Positions 1-8,237 of a stretch of DNA of 64,000 nucleotides are shown here, piece by piece. Under the pieces are notes generated by a model. It had not been told where the DNA came from and did no database searches. It saw nothing but the letters and a program-made list of their open reading frames with translations. The translations under genes and the position numbers were made by a program. Numbering within the stretch: position 1 is the stretch's first letter; every line of letters starts with the position of its first letter. Source of the stretch: Rivularia sp. MS3 (GTDB lineage Bacteria > Cyanobacteriota > Cyanobacteriia > Cyanobacteriales > Nostocaceae); NCBI GenBank assembly GCA_019192545.1, contig JAHCMI010000003.1:186001-250000 (forward strand), given 5' to 3'.

Positions 1-1
1 T

Positions 2-199
2 CTTTTAGCAGCTTCTCGCCACGAATTAGGACATGCTTTAGGAATTTGGGGACACAGTAAAGATAAAAATGATGCTTTGTACTTTTCTCAAGTTAGGAAT
101 CCGCCGATGATTTCTACTAGAGATGTAAATACTTTGAAGAAGATTTATCAGCAGAGTACTAGTTTGGGGTGGGAGAATAAGAATGATTCAGAGACGTAG
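2..199 (+). CDS. Zinc metalloprotease (metzincin/matrixin-like), C-terminal fragment
   Basis: The gene enters from the left edge and only its last 65 codons are present, ending at TAG 197-199. The fragment contains HELGHALGIWGHS, which fits the metzincin zinc motif HExxHxxGxxH: three zinc-binding histidines and the general-base glutamate. About 25 residues later comes PPMIS, in the place where metzincins have a Met-turn. A secreted or envelope peptidase of the matrixin type is therefore likely. The signal peptide, propeptide and N-terminal domain are outside the window, so size and location cannot be judged. The motif is seen directly; the family assignment follows from it. Confidence 0.75.
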   Translation, partial: LLAASRHELGHALGIWGHSKDKNDALYFSQVRNPPMISTRDVNTLKKIYQQSTSLGWENKNDSET

Positions 200-469
200 C
201 AGATTTGTAGGTTGGGTGTCGCTGCGCGTAACCCAACAATTTAAATAATTACGATGGTAAACTTTGAATAAACTTGTTTAACAACACGAACCCTTTACTG
301 TAATCAGTTGTAGGCGAGGCAAATTGGGGTGTGGATTTCCCTCCCCCAATATTGCCATTGTATTGTGGCGATCGCGCAACGCACCACAATCATTCATATC
401 AAAGACAAATCAACTTTTTAAAGCCATATTGAAAGAGTTAATCATTTCAAATAACTTTATCAATAGGCT
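200..469. other. Intergenic spacer with one hairpin and one HIP1 site
   Basis: No gene is visible. A hairpin with a 7-bp stem (gttgggt 211-217 with acccaac 231-237) follows the protease stop and could be a terminator or a dispersed palindrome. A HIP1 octamer lies at 368-375. The promoter of the HEAT-repeat gene should be here, but no convincing -35/-10 pair stands out. Confidence 0.4.
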
Positions 470-1594
470 ATGAACGAAAATTTTAATAATATCAATTGGG
501 ACGAAATCAATGAACCCGATATTCACGAAGAAATGCTATTTGCTATCCGTAATTTAGCTTCAAATAATGAAGATATCCGCTCGGAATCTTTATCGAATTT
601 ATTTGATTTTATCTGGCATCAAGGAACATTATCTCCTAAGTCAGCTTTTGCTGTACCGTTTTTAATTGCAAGATTACAGCAAGAAACACAGGCAGAGATA
701 CTTGATGAAATTTTAATTATGCTGACAGCTTTGGGAACCGGAAGCTCTTATTGTGATGCTCATCAAGTTTTACCGATTTACGAAGATAGGCGAAACACGG
801 TTGAATTCAAAGAGCGAATGGAAGAAGAATTAAATGATGTACAGGCTACTCATACAGCAGTATACAAAGGTATTAATGTCTATCTTGATTTATTGGAACA
901 TCAATCAAAGGATGTAAGAATATCTGCTGTTTTTGCTCTTTCGTGTTGCAGGCAAAATGTAGCTAGAATTTGTAGTAAATTGTATACGAGATTTAGCTGT
1001 GAATCTGATGAATTAGTAAAAGCAACAATTCCTTTATGCTTAGTACATCTTAGTCAATGTATACCCGTACAAATCGCCTTTCTTGAAGAAATTTTAAAAT
1101 CAAATGAAAGCGATATAGTTAAACTGTCTGCGGCAGTATCTCTTGCTTACATTGCTGGGGAGCATATGTCCGATCATGCTTTAGATGTTTTAATTAATAA
1201 ACTACAAAAGCCTGATTTATTAATTAAATTGTGCGAACATTATGACCTTAGTGTTGCAACTAATGGATTGATAATTATAGATTTTTTCAGCCGTTTAAAT
1301 CATAGACATATTGGAATAGTTATTTCTACACTTTTAAAAATAGAAAAAATATCCTATATGATGGATGATTTATTTGAATTAGTATTTAACGAAAAAATTA
1401 TTCCAGAAGGGTCATTTTTTCGAGATTTAACTGATACAGAACAGTTGATTATCAAAGCTATTGTTGAAGATAATACTTTAGACAATGTTAGCTACATGGG
1501 TGGATTTTTAGATAAATTAGGGGGAGATGGGTTAGTTATAAAGCAAAAATTAATCGGATTTATTAATGGTGAAAGGTTGAAATATGAACGGTGA
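470..1594 (+). CDS. HEAT-repeat-like helical protein
   Basis: The 374-residue protein has no signal peptide or membrane segment. It is built of repeated amphipathic helix pairs. Examples are residues 21-45 (segments around EEMLFAIRNLASNNEDIRSE), 145-165 (KDVRISAVFALSCCRQN) and 215-235 (DIVKLSAAVSLAYIAGEH), where a D-x-R/K-x-x-A pattern typical of HEAT/Armadillo repeats is visible. Such proteins are normally scaffolds for protein-protein contacts, and no catalytic motif is seen. It is transcribed alone and converges on the DNA glycosylase gene. Its low GC resembles the surrounding spacers. The partner and role are unknown; the repeat assignment is moderately secure. Confidence 0.6.
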   Translation: MNENFNNINWDEINEPDIHEEMLFAIRNLASNNEDIRSESLSNLFDFIWHQGTLSPKSAFAVPFLIARLQQETQAEILDEILIMLTALGTGSSYCDAHQVLPIYEDRRNTVEFKERMEEELNDVQATHTAVYKGINVYLDLLEHQSKDVRISAVFALSCCRQNVARICSKLYTRFSCESDELVKATIPLCLVHLSQCIPVQIAFLEEILKSNESDIVKLSAAVSLAYIAGEHMSDHALDVLINKLQKPDLLIKLCEHYDLSVATNGLIIIDFFSRLNHRHIGIVISTLLKIEKISYMMDDLFELVFNEKIIPEGSFFRDLTDTEQLIIKAIVEDNTLDNVSYMGGFLDKLGGDGLVIKQKLIGFINGERLKYER

Positions 1595-1782
1595 ATTAAA
1601 TAACATATTGCACCATTTCTAAATTGCCTTTCACAACCGCCTTGAAATTAATTTTAAGGCGGATTAGTGAAGTAGCGTTAAGAAAATAGTACAGAATATC
1701 AATTTGATAAGCCTATTATTTAACTGAATTATCTCTATATAACCAAAAATACGGGAAGACGTAGCACTGCTATACCAATTTC

Positions 1783-1830
1783 AGTCCATTTCAATGGACT
1801 TTCGCTATTAGACGGGGAATTGCATTCCCC
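1783..1830. terminator. Two hairpins between convergent genes
   Basis: A hairpin with an 8-bp stem and 2-nt loop (agtccatt 1783-1790 with aatggact 1793-1800) is followed by a second, ggggaat 1814-1820 with attcccc 1824-1830. They lie between the converging HEAT-repeat and glycosylase genes, where a bidirectional transcription stop is expected. No long T-run follows, so termination is an inference. Confidence 0.35.
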
Positions 1831-1852
1831 GGCAGATTATCGCATTTCAACA

Positions 1853-2524
1853 TCATTCTTCCGCTACAAATTCACACTGCTCCCGCAAAACACAATCACC
1901 ACAATGCGGATTCTTTGCAGTACAAACCCCTGCCCCAAAATCAAACAGCGTCAAATTCCATATTCCCACATTATTTTCTGGAGCTATTTCTTCTGCTGCT
2001 TGCCAAAGTAATGGGCATCGAGATTTAACTCTCCCTCCCTCAAAACCAAAAAACCGCTCAAAAATCCGCGCTACATTAGTGTCAATAACTGCTTTACTTT
2101 GCCCAAACGCATTAGCGCAAATTGAACGTGCTGTATATTTACCAACTCCCGGCAATTTAACTAATTCTGCTTCTGTATTAGGAATCTTTCCTTGATATTC
2201 TTCAATTAATATTTTTGCTGTTTTATATAATCTTTCAGCTCTAAACGAAAGTCCTAATGGCTGTAAAATATTTTTTATATCTGTAAATTGTGCTTCAGCT
2301 AACGCTTCAACTGTCGGATATTGCTCCATAAATTTCTCATACAAAGGAGCAACCAAAAGCGCGTTAGTCTTCTGTAACATCAATTCTGCGACTAAAATAG
2401 CATAAGCATCCTTTGTATTTCGCCAAGGAAATTTTCTCCGATGCTTTTCTCCCCAGGTTAATAATTCACGACGAAACCATTTGATTTGATTTATATCAAC
2501 ATAAAAATCAAGTTCGAGATTCAT
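1853..2524 (-). CDS. Short MutY-like HhH-GPD DNA glycosylase with 4Fe-4S cluster
   Basis: This is a base-excision repair glycosylase of the Nth/MutY superfamily. Numbered from the chosen ATG (224 aa), it shows the MutY-like FPWR motif near residue 33, VAELMLQKT with the conserved glutamate, the helix-hairpin-helix LPGVGKYTA, the catalytic aspartate in VIDTNVARIF, and a C-terminal cluster C-x6-C-x2-C-x5-C (CTAKNPHCGDCVLREQC). It is much shorter than classical MutY (about 350 aa) because the NUDIX-like domain that reads 8-oxoguanine is missing. I chose ATG 2524 over an upstream in-frame start at 2566 because AGGGGT sits about 7 nt before it. Homologues are sometimes misnamed HesB. The substrate is uncertain: adenine mispairs are likely but unproven. 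Confidence 0.85.
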   Translation of the reverse strand: MNLELDFYVDINQIKWFRRELLTWGEKHRRKFPWRNTKDAYAILVAELMLQKTNALLVAPLYEKFMEQYPTVEALAEAQFTDIKNILQPLGLSFRAERLYKTAKILIEEYQGKIPNTEAELVKLPGVGKYTARSICANAFGQSKAVIDTNVARIFERFFGFEGGRVKSRCPLLWQAAEEIAPENNVGIWNLTLFDFGAGVCTAKNPHCGDCVLREQCEFVAEE

Positions 2525-2594
2525 AATTAAACCCCTAAAAAAATATAGTGCGATATGCGATCGCACTACAATCTTAAAGATTATTCTGTCAAGT

Positions 2595-3758
2595 TCAAAC
2601 AGCTTTTTTTGTCTGTTGAGGATGAAAATGCAGGCTTCTTCTTCTTACTATTTCTTCGTAGAGTTTCTCTAGCTGGGTTATATTCTTGCTGAGAGTATAA
2701 CGCTCTAGTACTCGCTTTCGGGCTTTTTGCCCTAACATTAATCCTAATTCGGGGTGATCTTGAAATAATGGCAGTAAAGTACGTAATTGAGAACGGACTC
2801 TATTAGTATCAAGTACTACTCCTGCTCCATCCTGCAAAACTTCTCCATCGGCACCAACTTCAGTCGCCAAACAAGCTAAGCCGCAGGCCATTCCTTCTAA
2901 TAGAGATAAAGATAAACCTTCTACCAACGAAGGTAATATAAATACATCCGCTCCCCGTAAAATTTCTATACGGCGACTGTCATCAGCAATGAAACCCAGC
3001 CAATTAATACCATGCTCTGGCCCATAAAAAGGCTCTAAACCGGCTCTTAAAGGGCCATCACCAACTACCAATAACTTACTTTTCGGTTCCATTTCTGCCT
3101 GTCTCCAGGCACGCAATAAAGCTTCAACGTTCTTCTCTGTAGCCAATCTTCCTTGATAAACAAACAAACGTTCGGCTTGAAATTCGGCTTTAATAGCTGA
3201 AAAACCGGGAGAATATTTGTCTACATCTACTCCGTTAGGAATAACGGCAACATTCTGCGCCGGTACACCCATACGAACAAGCAACTCCCGTTGAAGTTGA
3301 GAAAATACAATAACGCTGTTGTAATTACCTAGGAATGGAGCATACAATTGATACGCTAAAAGCTGGGTTCCGGATACAAGCTTTGCTCCTTTTCCAGCAA
3401 ATGGAGTATGAAAAGTAGCGATTAAAGGTATGTTGAGCTTCTCACAGATTTCTGGTAGCAGAAAATCTAAAGGAGATAAAGTCAGAGAAGCATGAACAAT
3501 GTCTGGTTTAATCCTTTGCAGCGATTGGGTTAGAACCTTTGTCGCTTTAAATGCAGGAATTGTATAAACCTGAGACTTATAGATAAAAGGTAAAGGTACC
3601 TCCGGACAACTTAACTCTTTTGAACCTTGGGAAACTTCTTGAGCAAAATGAAGAAAGCTAACTTCGTGTCCTCGCTCTAGCAAGGCATTAGTGATTTCTC
3701 TGCCATAGGTAACATTGCCACAAAAGGGCGATTTTTTTCCAATCCAAGCTATACGCAT
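2595..3758 (-). CDS. Glycosyltransferase family 4
   Basis: The 387-residue protein has the two Rossmann-fold halves of a GT-B retaining glycosyltransferase. Residues 1-170 form the acceptor half, starting RIAWIGKKSPFCGNVTYGRE, a layout usual for GT4. The nucleotide-sugar half contains IPNGVDVDKYSP, RLATEKN and the EX7E-type element EGLSLSLLEGMACG. It has no membrane spans and probably acts on the cytoplasmic face in glycolipid or polysaccharide synthesis. It is on the same strand as the glycosylase gene downstream but has no functional link to it. Donor and acceptor cannot be deduced. Confidence 0.85.
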   Translation of the reverse strand: MRIAWIGKKSPFCGNVTYGREITNALLERGHEVSFLHFAQEVSQGSKELSCPEVPLPFIYKSQVYTIPAFKATKVLTQSLQRIKPDIVHASLTLSPLDFLLPEICEKLNIPLIATFHTPFAGKGAKLVSGTQLLAYQLYAPFLGNYNSVIVFSQLQRELLVRMGVPAQNVAVIPNGVDVDKYSPGFSAIKAEFQAERLFVYQGRLATEKNVEALLRAWRQAEMEPKSKLLVVGDGPLRAGLEPFYGPEHGINWLGFIADDSRRIEILRGADVFILPSLVEGLSLSLLEGMACGLACLATEVGADGEVLQDGAGVVLDTNRVRSQLRTLLPLFQDHPELGLMLGQKARKRVLERYTLSKNITQLEKLYEEIVRRRSLHFHPQQTKKAV

Positions 3759-4133
3759 TCTTGATTAGTAATCTGGAAAGGGGGTTAATTCGGTCAGCTT
3801 TTCCGCGATCTAAGTAATATGAATTTACTGTTGCACTAAGACGGCTCTGTGGATATCATAATATTTCAATCCTAATAACTGACAACGCAAATTTTTACGT
3901 TTTTAAAACTATTAAATTTATAATTTATTTATGTCATAATAACGCTGTTAATTACTATACGTTTTATATAACAAATTGAGACTCTGTGTATAGCGGTTAT
4001 CCTATACGTATTTTGTCTCTAATGTTAGGGGATATATTTATTCTCATGTAATTTTACCACGGCATTAAAATCAATAGTCAATATAGCTATAATCTTAGGA
4101 TTGTAAGTAATAATAACTCTTAACTGATAGATA
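3759..4133. other. AT-rich intergenic region
   Basis: About 375 bp with no ORF, RNA gene or clear repeat. It lies upstream of the glycosyltransferase (minus strand) and downstream of the MFS gene (minus strand), so it should hold the glycosyltransferase promoter. Nothing specific is recognised. Confidence 0.3.
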
Positions 4134-5648
4134 TTAAGCTGATTTATATCTAGTTAATATACCAACGCAAAATACAATGGCAGCTAATGACAAAAAGACT
4201 GTCTGCAATCCTAAAAATGTTTCTGCAATACCTGCTAATGCTAAAGGTAAAGTTAAAGCAATATTGACCAAATTGTTTTGTAGCCCAAATACTTTACCGT
4301 GCATTTGAGTAGGAGTTTCGGTTTGAATGGCCGTCTGTAAAGGAATACCAACAAGTGCCCCAGAGATGCCTAACAAACCAATTAAAGAAAGTACAGCCCA
4401 TAATTGCTGAGTAAATATTGCCAAACCAGCTAGAGAAATAGTCATCCCCATGCATCCAGCCAAACTCAAACGAGGGGTTGTAAAATTTTGCCCAAATTGA
4501 CCTAATATCATGGCACCAAGGGCGATACCTACACCACCGGATGCTAGTAAAAAGCCAAATTGTTCGGCAGTAATTGAAGGTATGACTTCTGCAATGCGAA
4601 CAGCTAATACTGTTAAGGCAGCCAAAACAGAAAACAAGATTATTAGTTGAATCAAGGCATTACGCAGCCGAGAATTTTCTCCTAAGTAAGCCAAACCATC
4701 TTTTAAGTCAGAAAAAATATGGCTAGATTCTTTTTCTTGTTCTTGAGGTTTTTCATTCGTTACTAATAGCAGTAAAATTAATCCGGCGATGATGTAAGAA
4801 CCACCAACCAAAATTTCTTTACCTAATTCACCGCTACCACCAAATTGCAGCCATAAAGCATCAGCAGCAGATAAAACCGGTTCTCCAATGGCAAACCCTA
4901 CAATTACCGATGCCATCATCGTTGTAGTGTAAAGCGAATTTGCTGAGAGTAAATTATGCGGTTTTACGATTAAGGGAATCACAGCTTGTTCTGCTGGTGC
5001 AAAAAACTGCGTCAAGGTAGAAACCAAAAAAGTTACTGCCAGAATTATCAAGAAACCAGAAGGAATATTGCCTATAGCTTGCCAATCTTTCGCCAACCAT
5101 AGTAATGGCACAATTCCTAAAACTAAAATACCGCGCCAGATATTAGTTGACACCAGCACGGTTTTTTTCACCCATCTATCGACAAATACCCCGGCTATCG
5201 ATCCAAATAGCACTGCGGGAATAGTAAAAGTCATCATCAAAGCCGATACCCAGCCACTAATACTGCTTCCTTCAGACTGAAACTGAGTATCAATCAAAGC
5301 AATCATCAGTACTAAATAGACTTTATCTGCTAGCTGACAAAATACCTGTCCCCCCCACAGAGCAAGGAAATTAGGATTTGTTAAAACGGGTAAAAAACCT
5401 TGTTGGCTTGTATTTGTATTCGTACTTACTTGATTTTTGTCTTTTTTTTCTGCGGACAAATTGGATTTATCGGCAAGCTTCACAGCCCTCGGCTGCAAAT
5501 TTTCTTCCAATTTATTATTACTGCTGCTATAGGAATATAATTCATCTTTGATTTTATTTTCCCAATGATTATTCCTATCGGATTTTAGTATTTCCGACAT
5601 CGGTGTCTTGTGATTTCTATCGTTTTTAGAAACGTCTCCTGCTGACAT
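4134..5648 (-). CDS. MFS transporter (MFS_3/EntS-like exporter) with hydrophilic N-terminal extension
   Basis: The protein has 504 residues. After a polar, Ser/Asn/Lys-rich extension of about 90 residues comes a regular MFS core beginning NPNFLALWGGQVFCQLADKVY. Eleven or twelve hydrophobic segments follow to the end, and the loop after TM2-3 carries GVFVDRWVKKTVLV, a match to the MFS signature between TM2 and TM3. It resembles cyanobacterial exporters of the enterobactin-exporter/drug-efflux branch; the substrate is unknown. The extension is probably disordered and cytoplasmic. It may be real or may reflect a start chosen too far upstream: a second Met at residue 17 still leaves most of it, so it is probably genuine. 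The gene stands alone. Confidence 0.85.
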   Translation of the reverse strand: MSAGDVSKNDRNHKTPMSEILKSDRNNHWENKIKDELYSYSSSNNKLEENLQPRAVKLADKSNLSAEKKDKNQVSTNTNTSQQGFLPVLTNPNFLALWGGQVFCQLADKVYLVLMIALIDTQFQSEGSSISGWVSALMMTFTIPAVLFGSIAGVFVDRWVKKTVLVSTNIWRGILVLGIVPLLWLAKDWQAIGNIPSGFLIILAVTFLVSTLTQFFAPAEQAVIPLIVKPHNLLSANSLYTTTMMASVIVGFAIGEPVLSAADALWLQFGGSGELGKEILVGGSYIIAGLILLLLVTNEKPQEQEKESSHIFSDLKDGLAYLGENSRLRNALIQLIILFSVLAALTVLAVRIAEVIPSITAEQFGFLLASGGVGIALGAMILGQFGQNFTTPRLSLAGCMGMTISLAGLAIFTQQLWAVLSLIGLLGISGALVGIPLQTAIQTETPTQMHGKVFGLQNNLVNIALTLPLALAGIAETFLGLQTVFLSLAAIVFCVGILTRYKSA

Positions 5649-5819
5649 TTCGTTTGTAGTTCTAATCTACTTAATGGTGGACTTGAGAATGTATATTTAA
5701 TTGAGTAAAGCAGAAAAATCAACCTTACTAACCAAAAAATATCAGTTTATTAGACTTTAAAATCATCTTTTTGGCATAATGCCGCAAAAATCTTCAATAT
5801 CTTCACAAACTGTTTCAAC

Positions 5820-6755
5820 TTAAACATGATTTTGAGCAAAAAAAGAGTCTATTAAAGGTGCCGAACGAATTGAACGACCAAAATGGTATTGAGCATATTG
5901 CCTTAGCAAACGTTCTATAAATAACCAATCTTCATCGACAGCAGTTTCTTCTATTATCGACCATTGCGGTAGCTGCTGTAATAAACTTAGTTCCGAAGCG
6001 CTCAAACGACGCAATAAAGCCGGTAACTCTTCTTGATGAATAACGGTTTCGTATAGTTGGGAAGAAGTATTTTCTTTAGGAGTAGAAGAATACACTGCAC
6101 CAGACTCTTTAGCAATAGACGCAACTTCTACCCGATTGTTTTGTGCAATTCTTTTTGTTTTTTCGATTTTTGTTCGCAGATTTTCCCAAGCTGACATTGA
6201 AACCACACCACCGGCGTTGATACTGAAAGCCGTGAGAGCTTTAGGATTATCAAAATCAGGTGTAACCGGATTCTCAGTTAAACAACAAGCTTCTACTTGA
6301 GGTTTTAAACCAGCTAAAGCTAAAAGTTGAAAAATACCGTGTACCAAATAAGCTAAAACATTTCGATTTTTAGATAATTTTTCTAAACGACTCAGATGTT
6401 CGTTAAAAAGTTCAAACAATTCATCTTGAGGTTGTTCGCTTAAAGCTTGAGCAAGTACTATTTCTGCTAAATATTGGGAAGCAGCCAATTTACCCAAATC
6501 CCCTCCTAAACCGGGATAAGTTTTGATAGTTTGTGCTTGGGTAATTTTATCGATACTTCGTCCTTTTGCAATCAGTAATTGATTCACCACAAACATTCCA
6601 CTTCTACCGCCGAGACTGGAAAGGTGCTTGCGTGCCCCCGGTGCAGTAGCTCGAATCAACCCAAATTCTCTTGTCAAAATTGTAACGATTCTATCGGATT
6701 CACCAAACGCTGTGGCTTTTAAATTAATTCCAGTTGCTTTATACGTTCGACTCAT
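5820..6755 (-). CDS. recO: DNA repair protein RecO
   Basis: RecO loads RecA on single-stranded DNA with RecR and RecF during recombinational gap repair. The 311-residue protein starts with the OB-fold domain, [19 protein letters not shown], followed by [20 protein letters not shown]. It continues with [19 protein letters not shown] and the helical domain ([18 protein letters not shown]). It is longer than E. coli RecO because of a polar insert at about residues 190-235 ([20 protein letters not shown] region), as often seen in cyanobacteria. deoC lies just upstream on the same strand, an order common in cyanobacteria. The two are separated by about 110 bp that hold heptad repeats. Confidence 0.93.
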   Translation of the reverse strand: MSRTYKATGINLKATAFGESDRIVTILTREFGLIRATAPGARKHLSSLGGRSGMFVVNQLLIAKGRSIDKITQAQTIKTYPGLGGDLGKLAASQYLAEIVLAQALSEQPQDELFELFNEHLSRLEKLSKNRNVLAYLVHGIFQLLALAGLKPQVEACCLTENPVTPDFDNPKALTAFSINAGGVVSMSAWENLRTKIEKTKRIAQNNRVEVASIAKESGAVYSSTPKENTSSQLYETVIHQEELPALLRRLSASELSLLQQLPQWSIIEETAVDEDWLFIERLLRQYAQYHFGRSIRSAPLIDSFFAQNHV

Positions 6756-6760
6756 TAATG

Positions 6761-6880
6761 ATTAGTTGATAGTGGTTAGTGGTTAGTTGTTAGTTGTTAG
6801 TGGGAGAGGAGGATACAAGGAGACAAGGAGAATTATTACATTCATAACTCCTAACTCTTAACTCTTAACTTTTAACTCCT
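6761..6880. repeat. Heptad repeats (STRR) between deoC and recO
   Basis: Positions 6761-6803 are variants of TTAGTTG/TTAGTGG, and 6843-6880 carry the complementary CTAACTC/TTAACTC units. The two stretches are therefore inverted relative to each other and could pair in a transcript. The second array runs into the 3' end of deoC (stop at 6865-6867). Confidence 0.75.
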
Positions 6881-7542
6881 TCCTCGCGCTGACGAAGTAA
6901 ATCCACACCTCTAGAAGTACCTAACCTAGTAGCGCCTGCTAATATTAATTCTAAAGCTTGCTCAACAGTGCGAATACCTCCAGAAGCTTTAATTTCAACT
7001 CTGTCTTTTGCTACTTCCTTTAAAAGCTTTACATCTGCTACTGTTGCACCACCATTCCAACCAGTACTAGTTTTCAGAAAAGCCGCACCTGCATCCATTG
7101 ATACCTCGGCAGCCAGCCTTTTCTCAATATCGGTTAATAAATTCGTTTCTAAAATAACTTTGACAGTTTGCCCGGTTTCTTCGCAAATTGCAGAAATCTC
7201 GCGATGTATTTCATCAGTTTTGCCAGCCTTCAACCAACTCAGATTTATTACCAAATCTAATTCTGTTGCACCATTTTCTACTGCTTCTTGGGCTTCATAA
7301 AGTTTCACACCCGAAGTAGTCGCTCCAGTCGGAAAACCGATTACTGTACAGACTTTCGGCTGTTTATTATGTAAAAGTTCCGCTGCTAAACGTACCCAAG
7401 TTGGGCTAACACAAACCGAAGCAAAATGATATTTATCTGCCTCTTGACACCATTGCTCAAGCTGTTGCTGAGTAGCTGTTGGGTGAAGTAATGAGTGATC
7501 GATAAATGGCGCAATATCAATATCCGCGTACTCTGCTGCCAT
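6865..7542 (-). CDS. deoC: Deoxyribose-phosphate aldolase
   Basis: DeoC cleaves 2-deoxyribose 5-phosphate to acetaldehyde and glyceraldehyde 3-phosphate in deoxynucleoside catabolism. The 225-residue protein has a full class I aldolase barrel: [12 protein letters not shown] at the N-terminus, ELDLVIN (Asp 96), the Schiff-base lysine in FLKTSTGW (Lys 157) and the second active-site lysine in [10 protein letters not shown] (Lys 185). The length is normal. The 3' end overlaps a heptad-repeat array, so the last few codons (REEGVKS) are partly repeat-derived. recO follows on the same strand. Confidence 0.95.
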   Translation of the reverse strand: MAAEYADIDIAPFIDHSLLHPTATQQQLEQWCQEADKYHFASVCVSPTWVRLAAELLHNKQPKVCTVIGFPTGATTSGVKLYEAQEAVENGATELDLVINLSWLKAGKTDEIHREISAICEETGQTVKVILETNLLTDIEKRLAAEVSMDAGAAFLKTSTGWNGGATVADVKLLKEVAKDRVEIKASGGIRTVEQALELILAGATRLGTSRGVDLLRQREEGVKS

Positions 7543-7630
7543 CGTTTTTATACTCGTTATTATTTTCTCTTTTCCATAAGTAGGTTAATACTATTTTTGC
7601 GAGATTGGGCGTTTATTTTAGAAATTTTTT

Positions 7631-7839
7631 TTGTAGGGTGTGTTAAACGCACGACTGTATAGGATTTTAACGATAACTTTTGATAGGTTTAACGCACCAT
7701 CCGGGATTAATAAATTACGAGAATTTATATTTACAGCTATTTGACGTATTGTTTGACATTTAAATGGTGCGTTAGGCGCTAAATATAAATACCCGGCTAA
7801 AACTAAAATTATTCCGAAGCGCCATAACACACCCTACAA
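7631..7839. mobile_element. MITE-like element with 14-bp perfect terminal inverted repeats
   Basis: The 209-bp unit begins ttgtagggtgtgtt (7631-7644) and ends with its exact reverse complement (7826-7839). A second inverted pair lies inside: taacgcaccat 7690-7700 with atggtgcgtta 7764-7774. The nested palindromes and lack of a transposase fit a non-autonomous miniature element. A 70-codon minus-strand frame inside it is not taken as a gene. The same end sequence recurs near 20881 and 21518. No clear target-site duplication was found. Confidence 0.65.
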
Positions 7840-7861
7840 TCTATAAAATTTTTATTTTAAT

Positions 7862-8164
7862 ATGAATAAGAATAGGAAAAATATTTATTACGAATGGATA
7901 TCTATAATAACTGAAATTTATAATAATTTACCCGACGTACCAGCTTTAACTTGTCCAAATTGCCATAAATTGGGAATTGATTTTCAATTTATTGGAGATT
8001 TGCAAACAAAAATTGGTTACATGGCAATATGGTGTCCATTTTGTCTACATGGAATACATTTATCAAGAGTGCGTATTCCGGATACAACTCAAGCGTTTTC
8101 TTTTGATACTTCAGCAGAAGAAATTTCAAAACGAATTCCTAATTTCATTCATGTAAAGCCATAG
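7862..8164 (+). CDS. Small protein with two CxxC pairs (zinc-ribbon-like)
   Basis: The 100-residue protein is not recognised. Residues 31-34 read CPNC and residues 58-61 CPFC, about 24 residues apart: a pattern that usually binds one zinc ion in a zinc ribbon. The rest has mixed alpha/beta character with no membrane span. Its ATG begins about 20 bp beyond the MITE end, so its promoter may lie in or before the element. It converges on the GTPase gene. A nucleic-acid or protein-binding role is possible but unproven. Confidence 0.6.
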   Translation: MNKNRKNIYYEWISIITEIYNNLPDVPALTCPNCHKLGIDFQFIGDLQTKIGYMAIWCPFCLHGIHLSRVRIPDTTQAFSFDTSAEEISKRIPNFIHVKP

Positions 8165-8177
8165 CACGGAAAACAAG

Positions 8178-8202
8178 GAGACGTAGCAACACGCTACGTC
8201 TC
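8178..8202. terminator. Strong hairpin between convergent genes
   Basis: gagacgtagc (8178-8187) pairs perfectly with gctacgtctc (8193-8202) across a 5-nt loop, between the stops of two converging genes. Close variants of the GAGACGTAGC arm occur near 191 and 1756. It may therefore be a dispersed palindrome serving as a terminator. No long T-run follows. Confidence 0.5.
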
Positions 8203-8237
8203 TACATTAATATTGGGCTGAATACGTTTTGAAAAAA

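Noticed and set aside
7618-7830. 70-codon minus-strand frame (MLWRFGIILV...) as a gene
   Set aside because: It lies entirely in the MITE with its nested inverted repeats; the C-terminal part is translation of the terminal repeat. No ribosome site.
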